A stretch of 37,883 bases of DNA. Source: Chromera velia. Lineage: Eukaryota; Sar; Chromeraceae. Numbering within the stretch: position 1 is the first letter of the stretch; every line of letters starts with the position of its first letter. Location of the stretch: positions 51,398 to 89,280 of the forward strand of contig JAHBMJ010003043.1 of assembly GCA_018398765.1 (NCBI GenBank), in the 5' to 3' direction. Below are positions 10,676-21,233 of the stretch, one piece after another. The position numbers and the translations under genes are program-made. The notes under the pieces are model-generated. The model was not told the origin of the DNA, made no database searches, and worked only from the letters and a program-made list of their open reading frames with translations.

Positions 10676-12103
10676 TCATCCCGTTTCCGATGACGACGAA
10701 TTCTCAAAACCGGCTTCGTCGTCACCAGAAGCGCCGCTGTCTACCCAGTACCCCCCACTCAAACTGCCCATTTTTCTCTGAAGAGCGCTATGCAACCTGG
10801 AATCCTGAGACCTCTTTTTGAGGGCCCTGCTCCCGACTTTCTCTACCCCCTCTGTCTGCTCGACTGCCCCATTTCCCCCCCTGTGGACAGCCGGGGCAGA
10901 AGGGAAATTATTGTTGTGCCTCCTTGCAGAAACGCTACTTTCCCTCACCCCCCCTTCCTCCTGAAAAGGAACGTCTCCAACTTCAACATCCTCTAAACCA
11001 CCCTCCTCATGGAATTCATTCAAACTTTCATGCTTGGGTGTGCGTAGCCATTGCCCCTCTTCCTCCTCCTCTTCTGAAAAAGGCGAAACGACCTGGAGGC
11101 CCTCAAGGGCCCCGGCATCATCCCGATCTGAGGGGATCTCAAGAGGTGCCGTCTCCCCGATACGGTCGTCCCCCAAATTTACCCCTAGTTCCGAAGCCTC
11201 GTACCCAAATCCCCCCCCATACCCACCGCCATACCCACCTCCATATCCCCCTCCCCCACCATAGCCCGGGTACTTTCCAGGCTTGGGATAGCCGTACGGG
11301 TTGTCGGGTTCCTGGGGCACTGGGACAAGGACTGGGATGGGGACGGGCTGTGCCTCTGGGAGGGAGGGAACGGGAATTCGCCAGACCCCGTCTCCTTCTC
11401 CGTCTCCAGGCCACGGCACAACGTCAGGCCACCAGTCGGGCTTCTCGACCTCTACGTCCTCTGCAATCACTTGTCCTGACTCTGCCACTCCCCTGGCAGC
11501 AGACAGGCTTGGTGACGGAGCAGAGGACGAGGAGCGAGCCTGCGCATCCAAAGCTCTCGTGAGCTCTTGGCAAATGAGTTTCCGCACCACAGCAGAGGCT
11601 CCCGGAAAGTGAGACTGAGGGGAGAGGTAGGCAGGGACTCCCCAGTCTCCCCACCAGAACCCATCCTCGCACCAGTAGTGGTCATGGTACCACTTACAGA
11701 CCGGACATGCCAATTCTAAAAGGGAAGGCTCACCCTCCCCACCAGCAAACCTGTCCAGATGCTGAGATCGGCTTCTTTGCCCTTCAGACACGAATGGGGA
11801 CGAAAGCGAAGACCAGGGTACAGAAGACGGTACAAACCCCCGTCCACTGTCAGAAGAAGTGTGTTTCACTCCTGCTGCAATGGGGGCAGGGCCTGCCTCT
11901 TTCTCTCCCACTGGTGCCATCCTCAAGGACTGGGAACTGGAGGATTCTGCCAACCTTCCCTTAGGCAGCAGTCTCAATGGAACATCACCAAGAAACCCCA
12001 CTTTTCCCCTGCTCAAACGATTCTTGCGGAAGAGGGCATGTCCACAAGCTTTCCATCCTTGAAGACAGAGAAGGCTCAACAGGATGAGCCCACCCAAAAT
12101 CAT
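10676..12103 (-). CDS. Secreted or organelle-targeted Gly/Tyr-rich protein, 475 aa
   Basis: I do not recognise the family. The uninterrupted frame begins ATG (12103) and encodes an N-terminal signal peptide (residues 1 to about 23, a GLILLSLLCLQ core, likely cut after CGHA). The next 30 residues are basic (LFRKNRLSRGK and on), which could be a plastid transit peptide in an alga with complex plastids; simple secretion is the alternative. Near residue 132 lies CPVCKWYHDHYWC followed by a Trp-rich run, a possible metal-binding or disulfide site. Then come a Trp/Pro-rich stretch, a Pro-Val-Pro repeat, a Gly/Tyr run of GYGGG units (about 285-310), and an acidic, low-complexity C-terminus. A structural matrix or wall protein would suit this composition, but that is inference. 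No intron is needed. It is divergent from the ammonium transporter gene, 899 bases away. Confidence 0.72.
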   Translation of the reverse strand: MILGGLILLSLLCLQGWKACGHALFRKNRLSRGKVGFLGDVPLRLLPKGRLAESSSSQSLRMAPVGEKEAGPAPIAAGVKHTSSDSGRGFVPSSVPWSSLSSPFVSEGQRSRSQHLDRFAGGEGEPSLLELACPVCKWYHDHYWCEDGFWWGDWGVPAYLSPQSHFPGASAVVRKLICQELTRALDAQARSSSSAPSPSLSAARGVAESGQVIAEDVEVEKPDWWPDVVPWPGDGEGDGVWRIPVPSLPEAQPVPIPVLVPVPQEPDNPYGYPKPGKYPGYGGGGGYGGGYGGGYGGGFGYEASELGVNLGDDRIGETAPLEIPSDRDDAGALEGLQVVSPFSEEEEEEGQWLRTPKHESLNEFHEEGGLEDVEVGDVPFQEEGGVRESSVSARRHNNNFPSAPAVHRGGNGAVEQTEGVEKVGSRALKKRSQDSRLHSALQRKMGSLSGGYWVDSGASGDDEAGFENSSSSETG

Positions 12104-13002
12104 TCTCGACTGAGAAGAAAAGAGATTCCTGCTTGATGTAGTGACTGAAGAATTGATCCGGGCACAGGAGACGAATTTAGAGAGAACTCACTGCACCCTC
12201 ACGTCGTGCACTTCCAGTTTCACCTTGTGGTATTCTTTGCACACTTTGCAGCGGACATTAAGAATTATTAATAAGAGTCGGCGGTTCCGCTGCTCAGCTA
12301 TATAGCTCTTTCCTCACGCAATTTTTTGTGCCTTAATTCGCGCCTGACTTCGAAGTCGGCTCGAAGAATCTGCTGCAGATCAAAAACTTTGGGCGGGCCC
12401 GTACGGCATTGTTCTGGCTCATTTGTAACGTACACTTTGCCAAACGTGTACGTACACTTTGCCAAACGTGTTTGAGTTCCTTGTCCGACCTTGGCATGCA
12501 ATGCGGCCGGCTCGCGGCGGCGCCCGCGGCCGGCTCGCGGCCGGGGCCGGAACGAGGCGGGCGCGCCTCAACGTACGTACGCAAGTTTACCTTTCGGGGC
12601 CAGCGCGAACTGGGTCCATGTTGCAGTTAACTTGCATGGGGCGCGCCACAAAAATCCATCAGGTGGCCCCGCAAAGGTTGCTTGGACGGCATGTTTTTTA
12701 AGTTTTAACCCTGGCTCCCCAAAATCGAAGCTTCGATCTTCTGATTTTCGCAATGCCGGGCCATTCTCACAGGTGAAAATTTAACCAAAACAAAATGCAG
12801 CGCTGAATTTTGAACAGTTTCTTCGATCCAACACGTCAGCAGTCTCCGTTCCTCTCTAACAAAGGACACAAAGCTACTGTCCCCGCAAGAAGTACAGAAA
12901 CAGCCACAATTGTACAATACGAGAAGGCACCTTCTCCTCCGTGTCTCCTGAGCAGCCAAAGAAGTTCACAGGACCTCATTTCTTTCACCACCTCTCATCA
13001 TA
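12104..13002. promoter_or_regulatory. Divergent upstream region between two genes
   Basis: This 899-base stretch separates the start codons of two genes read away from each other, so both promoters and 5' leaders should lie here. It holds a 22-bp unit in tandem at 12429-12472, a GC-rich block with a repeated GCGGCCGGCTCGCGG word (12503-12540), and a perfect 14-bp palindrome ATCGAAGCTTCGAT (12724-12737). I see no clear TATA box. Confidence 0.5.
12429..12472. repeat. 22-bp tandem duplication
   Basis: Two adjacent 22-base copies built around ACTTTGCCAAACGTGT differ only at the last base. They lie in the upstream region shared by the secreted-protein gene and the ammonium transporter gene. Confidence 0.9.
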
Positions 13003-15343
13003 ATGGCCGAAGCGGAAGCAGTTCTTTCCATCCCTGAGCTCCAGGAGGCGATCAATGCCTTCTTCCTCCTTGTCATGGGGTCTATGGTGAGTCATGCAGG
13101 CAAGACCTGATGCCACGATCAGTCACCACGCTTCTAGGGTGACTTCTTTTCGCCCCTCCTTTCCCATGTTCCTTTTCTCCATACGTCTCCCTTTCTTTCT
13201 TTGTGTGTGCAGGTCTTCATGATGCAGACTGGTTTCGCCTTCCTGTGCGCGGGTCTTATTCAGCACAAGAATGTCGTCAACATTCTTATTAAGGTTGGTG
13301 GCTTTCTTCGGCGGGTCTCTGCGTCTGGTCAAAGTCCTGAAAACTCTGATCTGGAAAGCGTTGTGCAAAAAAGGTGCTTCTCATCTCCCGTCTCCGCAGT
13401 CTCTTTTGGGACACGAACGTCATTTGCTCCCCTGGTCGATACACTGTCGTCGTTTTGATTGGTCACTTCAAAGGCGTCTTTTCTGAGGTGTTTCTGATTC
13501 TTGATTTCATGTCAAGTCGCGGATGTCTTTCGTTTCTGTCTCCTCTTTCTTGCAGAACCTTCTTGATGCTTGTGTAGGAGCAACCTTCTACTGGCTTATT
13601 GGGTATGCTTTCGCCTACGGAGACGACTTCAATGGCTTCATCGGTAAGTTTCTGCAGAATGTGTCTTTCCGGAAATAAAAGTGGTACGAGGCCCTCTGAA
13701 AACTGCTCTCTGTCTTGCCAAACTGCCGAGAGGAATCGGAAGGCAAACAGACGGCAGACCCCACGGTTTCTCGTGTTGGTTATGCCCCTCGTTTGTTCTT
13801 TGTACCGAAGGAGGGCAATGAATGGACAAGTGCGAAGATCCCATGACTGGAGCGAAGGTCCTCTTGACCGAGGGGAACTGAAGCGCAGACAAAGGGCCAA
13901 GACTTTCACACGTTCTCCGCCCTAACTATTCAACTGCGTGCAGGCAACTCGAAGTTTGCCCTCGAGATGGACCCCTCTGAGTACGCGAGCTGGTTCTTCC
14001 AGTTCACTTTCTGTGCCACCGCTGCCACGATTGTGTCTGGTGCTCTGGCGGAGCGTGTCAACTTCTACGCCTACATCTGCTACTGCATTGCCCTCACTGG
14101 TTTCATCTATCCCATCACGACCCACTGGGCTTGGACTGCCGAGGGATTCTTGACAATTTGGGGCTACGTTGACTTTGCAGGTTGGTTCGTTGGTTGGTTT
14201 GTTGGTTGATCGAACAGTGTTTTTTTGGCTGACGCTTGACGGAAGGAAGCTGGGGGGGCTCGGGGGGCTCATGTGCGAAGTTTGTGAGGAATGAAAACGC
14301 GGTCAGGGGAAGAACACATGAATTCTGACGTAGAGAGGAGGGAGAAAATACCGAGAGTCTGACATATAAAAACAAGAGAATCCGATGTTTTCACATTTTT
14401 CTTTTTCGTCTGACTGTGCTGTATTGCAGGATCTGGACTTGTCCATTGCGTCGGAGGTATGGCTGCTCTTTGCGGAGTTATTGTGCTTGGTCCCCGTACC
14501 GGCCGCTTCGAGAAGGAGACCACTGCATCTGGCAGAAGGCGCGTGAAGGTCAACCAGTTCCCCCGCCACTCCGTCCCCTTCGTCATCCTCGGAACCTTCA
14601 TCCTCTTCTTCGGCTTCCTTGCTTTCAATGGAGGTTCCCAGCTCGCGGTCGCCATGCCTGACGATGCGAACGTCGTCTTGCAGGCCACTATCAACACAGT
14701 CATTGCAGGTGCCTCCGGGTGCATCTTCTCCCTCTTTTTCTCCGCCTCCCTCACCCACTTCCACCACTACTCCCTGATCAATGCCGCTTGTGGGTGCCTC
14801 GGTGGAATGGTTGCCATCTGTGCATCCGCCAACGAGGTCGAATCCTGGGCTGCCTTCATCATTGGAGCAGTCGGAGGAATTTGGACTCTGGTCGTCTCCA
14901 TGCTGATGCTCTGGTTCGGTCTTGACGACCCTGTCGATGCCGTTGCTGTCCATCTGGGCGCAGGCATCTGGGGAGTGATTGCAGCCGGTCTGTTCAGACC
15001 TGAGGTGGGAGTGTTCCGTGGGGGCAAGGGAGATGAGCCCGGGTCTCTCGGATGGCAGATCGTCGGTCTCCTTGTCATCATCGCATGGGTTGGAGGCACC
15101 TGTTTCTCCCTCTTCTTTGTTCTGAAGCTTGTGGGCATCCTGAGAGTGAAGCCCGAGCTCGAGGAGGAGGGTCTCGATATGGCCAAGCACGGAGAGCCCG
15201 CCTACGACATGGAGCCCTCCTTCTACCAGACCTCCTCCCACCGCAACAAGAGCAACCCCAACTTCCACGCCACCGCTGCTGGGGCCAACGCAGCCGCCAC
15301 CCCCACTCACCCTGCAACCCCTGCGGAGGGCTCTGCCGTTTGA
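13003..15343 (+). CDS. AMT1-type ammonium transporter, five exons
   Basis: Exons 13003-13086, 13213-13293, 13556-13643, 13944-14180 and 14430-15343 join in frame to 467 aa, a normal AMT length. The protein moves ammonium or ammonia across a membrane, probably the plasma membrane, as a trimer. The family signature DFAGSGLVHCVGG is at residues 161-173. The twin pore histidines are present (H169, and H338 in AVAVHLGAG), as are the FQFTF outer-gate block (103-107), GALAER (117-122) and FNGGS (229-233). About eleven membrane segments are expected. The cytosolic C-terminus keeps the AMT1 motif GLDMAKHGEPAYD (411-423), but Ala415 stands where plant AMT1 proteins have the regulatory Thr. A Pro/Thr/Ala-rich tail ends at a TGA. 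All four introns are GT-AG. Confidence 0.95.
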
Positions 15344-17140
15344 AGATCCTCATGAAAAAAAGTAGAAATATGAATGTTAAAGAGACAATGTTGTGTTTCT
15401 GCATAATCCATGGGGAAAGGTTCGACTGCAGAGAGGAAGCGAGAAAGCCAGGAGAGAGTGGGAAGAAGCAGAAAGAAAGACAAAGAAAGTATGAAAAAGA
15501 GAAAAGACAAACGGAGGAAGTGAAAAGCGGTGCGAGAGCGCTTTTTGAGATTCCGTTGAGTGTGAGTGTAGTACAAGGAGGGTAATAGAAAAGGAATATT
15601 AGACCATAGAGAGAAATACAGAAAGACAGTATGCATACTTGAGTGCGTGTATGAATTACTGAGGGAGAGTGAAGGACTGCTTGTTTAACGGTGAAAATTT
15701 GAGAAAAATCGGTTTTTTCCCTCTGTTGAGTTCCTCTGCTTGGAAGGGAGTCTGTAGCGCCCTTTCCAAGCCTTGCTCAAAAAAGAAGAACAAAATCAAT
15801 TGTCAAGTTGTTTTTTCTCTTCTGTACTTGCATCCAATGCAACAAAAAGAAAACAGATTCTCCGGCCATGCAGACGAACGAACAGAGATGGATGGACACG
15901 GTGTGTGGAGGGAGGAAGGGAGAAGAAGGTTTTGCGCTTTGGGTGCAGCCTTCTGAAACTAAAAAAGTCAAAAAGACTAGAGGACTTTTGAAACACGGCG
16001 GGACGTCTGCGTATGTGTGCTTGTTGCCTCCGTGCTCCATTTTTGCCAAACTGCTAAGCTTATCTAATCTGAAAGAGACGAGACGAAATGTCGGAAAGGA
16101 AAATGAAACGATGCTTGTGCGAGTGAGCAGGGAAGGGAACTGAGAGGAATATGACGAGGCCAAGCGGCGGTTACGCACGCTTCCCCCCTCTCTTGTGTAC
16201 ATAAGGTGCCAGTCATCTCTTTTTTTCACTGATCCCTCGTTCTTCAGTTTTGATGCCTTCTGCCCCTGACTAATTTCATGCTGTGTCTGTCTGTCCTTGG
16301 ATCTTGATAGAAGGTTTCTTCTTCTTTCTGTTCTTGTCTGCCTGTCTGCGCTGTTCTGCCCTGTCTTTTTATTATCCTTCAGTTGAAAAAGTTGTCTGTT
16401 TCCTTTTTCGTGGCTCTCCCATCTGTCTGGAAGGGCTACGTCAATCATCAATCAGGTACATGAATCAATGAGTCGGTCCGCAAGTCCTGTGTTGTGCTTT
16501 CTCTCTTGTCAGACGACTGTCGTGAAGGGTGCATGCCTGTAACTGAGTGTGTGCCGCCTCACATATGCATGGCCTCTGGTCTTTGAGTATTGCTTTAATT
16601 ACGAGTACGAATCAAGGAAGGTAGGTAAGGCGGGATCGTGCATAAAACCGCAAGACGAGTCAGAGCGTTTTTTTTTTTTCTTCCAAGGCAGGGGCGGCAC
16701 TGCTTGACTTTCTTCTGGCTGTCACTGCCTGCAGAAGCAGTAAGAGGCAAAGCAGAGAGGAAGGCAGAGAGACATGCAGGAAGATACGAAGGGAGACCAG
16801 AGAGACCGAGCAGGAGTGCGGGAGGCATTCCCTGCCTGACACAAGTTCCCACAAGCTCCCCAATCTTGTCAGAAACGAAGGATGTTCAAGATACTGCTTT
16901 GCAACCGCTGAGTGAAAGTCGCTCTGACTCTCCCTTCTGCATGCCATTGCTCCCTCGCATACCACGCGGCGTACCTCATGTATGAGATCAAGCAAGCGAA
17001 CAGCCCTTTCCGTCAAATCTTTCAAGCAGATCTGTAGACTTCCTTCACATGAAACGTAAAGGAGGGCAGCAGGAGAGACGATCATGGCGTGCATGCAGGT
17101 ATGCGTACAGAAGGCGCACGATGAGGGACCTCAGCATTCT
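15344..17140. other. Downstream and intergenic DNA, no gene recognised
   Basis: The first few hundred bases should include the 3' untranslated region of the ammonium transporter mRNA; I see no unambiguous polyadenylation signal. The rest is mixed-composition DNA. A 224-codon minus-strand frame at 15777-16451 is Lys/Arg/Ser-rich with no domain and is not called. Confidence 0.5.
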
Positions 17141-17710
17141 GCTACTCGTCTGACCCCTAGTCTGAATCAACATTATAATGATCGTATTCGTACATCTGTT
17201 CTTCCAAATTCTAGTCCAAATAACTACATCACTGTTCTAAATCACTTTAAATAATCTTAAATTATTCTAGGACTCAAAAAGGACTAGGAGTTATTATGTT
17301 AAATAATGTTACTTTATTCAGCTAAATTTTTAAAATTTGTAAAGGATCGCGAATCGCGATTTTAAAACTATATGATTAAGATTATTTCAATTAAAGCCAA
17401 TTAAATCAAGTATTTAAATTTTATATTAGAATATCTTTAAATGTTAATTCTTCAAAAAATAAGAAAATTAAAGAATTTCACAAGGCAATGCATCACCAGC
17501 ACATCAATATACCGTCATTATATATATAAAGTGCGACCCGTAGGAGTACACAAGACACTAAATAAAAAAGGCACTGATTATGGCTTATAATTTGATGGTG
17601 ATCAGATACTCAATTTTTATATACACTGTACTCTAGACTGTACTACATGAGTGTGTTACAGTAGAAGTCTGTTAAATTTTGTGGATGAATTGGAATTTAA
17701 GTTCGCTGGC
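17141..17710. other. AT-rich island
   Basis: This stretch is much more AT-rich than its surroundings and has no open frame of any length. It contains a short hairpin, ATCGCG-AAT-CGCGAT, near 17345. Similar AT-rich texture occurs at 1-1300 and 7740-8160 near the repeats, so it may be a decayed repeat, but I could not align it to them. Confidence 0.4.
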
Positions 17711-18483
17711 AGACTGAGAAGAAGCGACAGTAATATGCATACGCCGGCTGGAGTTTTCAATGCGGATGATAAAAATGCACACATGGCGAATAGGGCTTGT
17801 AACACTGATCACAAGAGCAAACAAGGATAAACAGTCAACCAGACATACGGATACTCAAAAATTAAGTGGGTGCATGCACTTCCAGAGCTAGGTCTACACA
17901 CAGGCATGCGGGTGGATGTGGAGGGCCACTGGCGGCATGCCGGACATCGTCATACAGACCACATATTGCACCAATCGTGTCGCTTTTCATTGCATACATG
18001 CCCCCGTCTGCCTGCAAAGACAGGAACACTTGTGCGTCTTTTCACAAAAGCTTCTTTGAGCCTCTGAACGCAAGCAAGACAGCCTGCAACCTCCAGAGGG
18101 AGGAAGAGGGAAGAGGAGGAGATACGGAGGTCCGATCAATCCCTCTCACTCCCCCCCATATCCCCTCCCTCCCCCTCCTTACTATCTCTCCACCTCTTCA
18201 CTCCCCCCTTTCCTCGCGGCCGACGTGTAAAAAACATGCTCGCACTGAGCCTTGCAGACGGAGACACAACGCGAGTGCTGCTGCAGTCGATGCAATCTGC
18301 ATGGGGTACAGCAGACGGGACCTCCATTCATTCATTTTCAAGCAGACAAAAGTAGAAAGAAAGTGGAAGGCGAAGAGAGGCAGACGAAAAGAACAAACAA
18401 AAAAGGGACACCGCTTTCAGACGTTGCCCAATTCACACACCGCAAACGGACACAGGGACACTCATACATCCCCCCCCCCCTCC

Positions 18484-18516
18484 CGCGCGCCGCGCGCGCG
18501 CACACACACACACACA
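18484..18516. repeat. CG/CA dinucleotide repeat
   Basis: Alternating GC then CA dinucleotides, a pattern prone to forming left-handed DNA. Confidence 0.85.
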
Positions 18517-18655
18517 GAGGGGGGAGGGGTTTTCAGAAGCAAGACACAAAGACAGATAGACAGAAAGAAAGAGAGAAAGGAAGGAACGAAGGGAGAAAGC
18601 CAGGAAAAAAGAGGAAGATGGAGCAAGAGAGAAATGAAAAAAAAGAGGCAAAGAA

Positions 18656-18693
18656 ACACACACACACACACACACACACACCAAGAGAGAAAG

Positions 18694-18724
<31 letters not shown>
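18656..18724. repeat. CA repeat followed by GAAA repeat
   Basis: A CA run (18656-18681) is followed, after a short purine stretch, by seven GAAA units (18697-18724). Confidence 0.9.
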
Positions 18725-20624
18725 GAGCCCTCCCCGACCCCCCATTTAATTCCGTTCGTCTTCTCTCCTCCCGTCGCGTTGCCTCAGTTGAGACATGGAA
18801 AGACGAAGACAAAAACTGAGTGAGCACTGTTCGTTCAATGCAGGAAGGACAAAAGAGGTGCATGGATGGCATCATGCAACTCCTACCGCATGCACTTTTC
18901 TTCCCTTCCTCCCCACCAATTTCTCTCCCCCCCTCTCCTCTTCTCTTCTTTTGCTTTTCCACATCGACCTTGCACGAGCCGTGTGTGTATGGCCACGTGC
19001 CTGCCCACCAACCGGGCCGATTGAGGAAGCAACCAGGTAGACCCACCCTTCCCTTTTCGACTGCTCCTTCCAAGAAACTTCGAGTGAGGTGAGAGATTCG
19101 GTTAATTAACGAGAGGGAGGAAGGAAGGAACGGCGATATTTCACGTGAAGGAACGAGAAGGGGAATCGATTTGGTGCTCTCGAGGGTGGGAAGACAAAAC
19201 AGAAAGAGCAAAGAGGAAGAAAGAGAGATGGGCGTGAGAATGGAATGTGAATTGTCTTGACGTTGCATCGACGGATGAAGAAGGGGACGAAACGAAAAAG
19301 AGAGAATGAAAAAAGGGATCTTCTCATCGTGCTCCGAGAATTCTTTTCTTTTTCTCCCTTTTTCCCCTCTGCTCTCGTCGCTCTGTTTGATCCCTGCCTG
19401 CCGGGTTTCTTTTCTTTAATTCTCGGGAAGGAATTTAGTCCCAAATATTTTTTCTTCACTTTGCCCGTCGCCTACCCGTCATCCAATCCAGCCTAGCTGT
19501 CTCCTCAAAACGGACGAATATCTCTTTCAATACTTTTTTCTTTTTACACGCTTTCACTCTGTGATTTCGTTTCCTCCGGTTTTGTTCTCTCTTCACGTTC
19601 TTCACATCACAAAAGACAGGCGAAGAAGTTCAAGGCCACAAAAACCGTTGAGGAGGAAATCATCATTGAGAGAAGCAGATATAATACAGAGACGGACCGA
19701 CATATGCGAGCAGATCTGAAGAAAGAAACTGCGCGACTGACTGCCTGCCTGTCATTAGTTGGCCCTCTTTGAACCTTTCTGGCGTCTTTTCTTTTCTTTC
19801 ACCCTCATCCAACGTGATTTCCCCAGGAAGGTTCCAGAAAAGAAGTGAGATGCCGAGAGTGATCGGTTCTGTCTACAAACACCTCATCTTAATTTAACAA
19901 AAGCCACCTGCCTACTTTTTCTTCATTCCCGTAGGAAGGTTCTGTCCGACCTTCCAGCAAGCACACCGACAGTGCAGAAGATCCATGGAGCATTTTCTTT
20001 CTGCCTATTTCTTTTTCTTGGTTTTCGTTTCCTTCCTGTGATGCTTCTTTTTCTCTTGCATCCATCGTGACCCGCCCTCAGCCAGGCAGGACGATAGAGA
20101 GAGCGTTGAGAGTCGAAGAGGAAATGAGAAGGAAGACGAACACGTGAGTGACGAAAAGAGAAAACGGAAGCAAAAACAGACATTACAGACCCTTCTTCAC
20201 GAATGCCGCTCCCAAATACTTTTTTTCTGTACACACACTCTGTGAACATGCAGATCAAACATGCAAATCTCACATCCCAACCCCAATTGACTTCGGTGAT
20301 GACAGATTGTCTCACCCGCTGCGAAATGAAAAACTTCCGCTCCCCTGAAAATGTACAAACCTCACTGCACTCCTTAAGCCAGCAAAAATGGGATTTCCGA
20401 TGGATTCCCCTCCCATGTTTTTCTGTTTCCGGAAGGCCGACGTCTTTCTGTCAGAGCAGGAGGCTCTCCAGCGACGCGCCACCGCTCCTCAAATTGGCGT
20501 TTCTGTTGTCGAAAGCACTGACTGAGTCCTGCAAAAATCTGTATTTGCTAAGTCATTCACCCATGCAATCAAGTATTCAGGCGCACATGCATGCAGCCAC
20601 ACAATCATTTAGTCATTCAATCAG

Positions 20625-21126
20625 TCAGTCAGTCATTTCCTCGTCTTCCTCCTCTCCCTCTTCCTCTTCCTGCTCTTCGTCTTCCTCCTCTTCTTCCTCG
20701 TCCTCTTGATCGTCGTCTTCTTCTTCGCCTTCCTCTTCCTCTGCATCTGCATCCTCTTCCTCGTCCTCCTCATCTTCTTCTTCCTGCTCCTGCTCCTCCT
20801 CTTCCTCTTCGTCTGCCCCCATCCCCTCGTCCTCTCCTTCTGCTTCCTCTTCTCCCGTCTCCTCCCTCTCCCTCTCAGGGGGGGGGAGCCTCCTGCTCTT
20901 CTTCCTGACTCGAGATTTCTCTTCATCTTCCTCTTCCTCCTCTCCCCCCTCCATTCTCTCCTCTACATGGCCCTCGCCGTCACCTTCAGCCTCAGCACCC
21001 GAGTTCGAGGAGAGTCTCCAAGCGGCTGCGAGGAGACGACGCTGAAGCACATGGATCCTCCTGCATCCATGCATGCATGAATACACAGGTTCCAAGACAC
21101 CCCCCGCAACCGATACAGACGTTCAG

Positions 21127-21165
<39 letters not shown>

Positions 21166-21197
21166 TACATACAAACACACACACTCACTCACACACA

Positions 21198-21233
<36 letters not shown>

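Larger units (their letters stand above)
17711..20624. other. Gene-poor low-complexity stretch
   Basis: I see no gene. The DNA is rich in purine-only and pyrimidine-only tracts, with CA and GAAA repeats. The long frames on both strands here (for example 17866-18819 plus and 18462-19268 minus) are produced by these tracts and read as runs of Arg/Lys/Glu or Phe/Leu/Ser. The part nearest 20624 probably includes the 3' untranslated region of the BTB gene. Confidence 0.5.

Noticed and set aside
15777-16451. 224-codon minus-strand frame downstream of the ammonium transporter
   Set aside because: Polar low-complexity start, no family match that I can see, overlaps likely untranslated sequence.
17866-19268. 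Overlapping long frames on both strands
   Set aside because: Driven by CA, GAAA and purine tracts; no domain.
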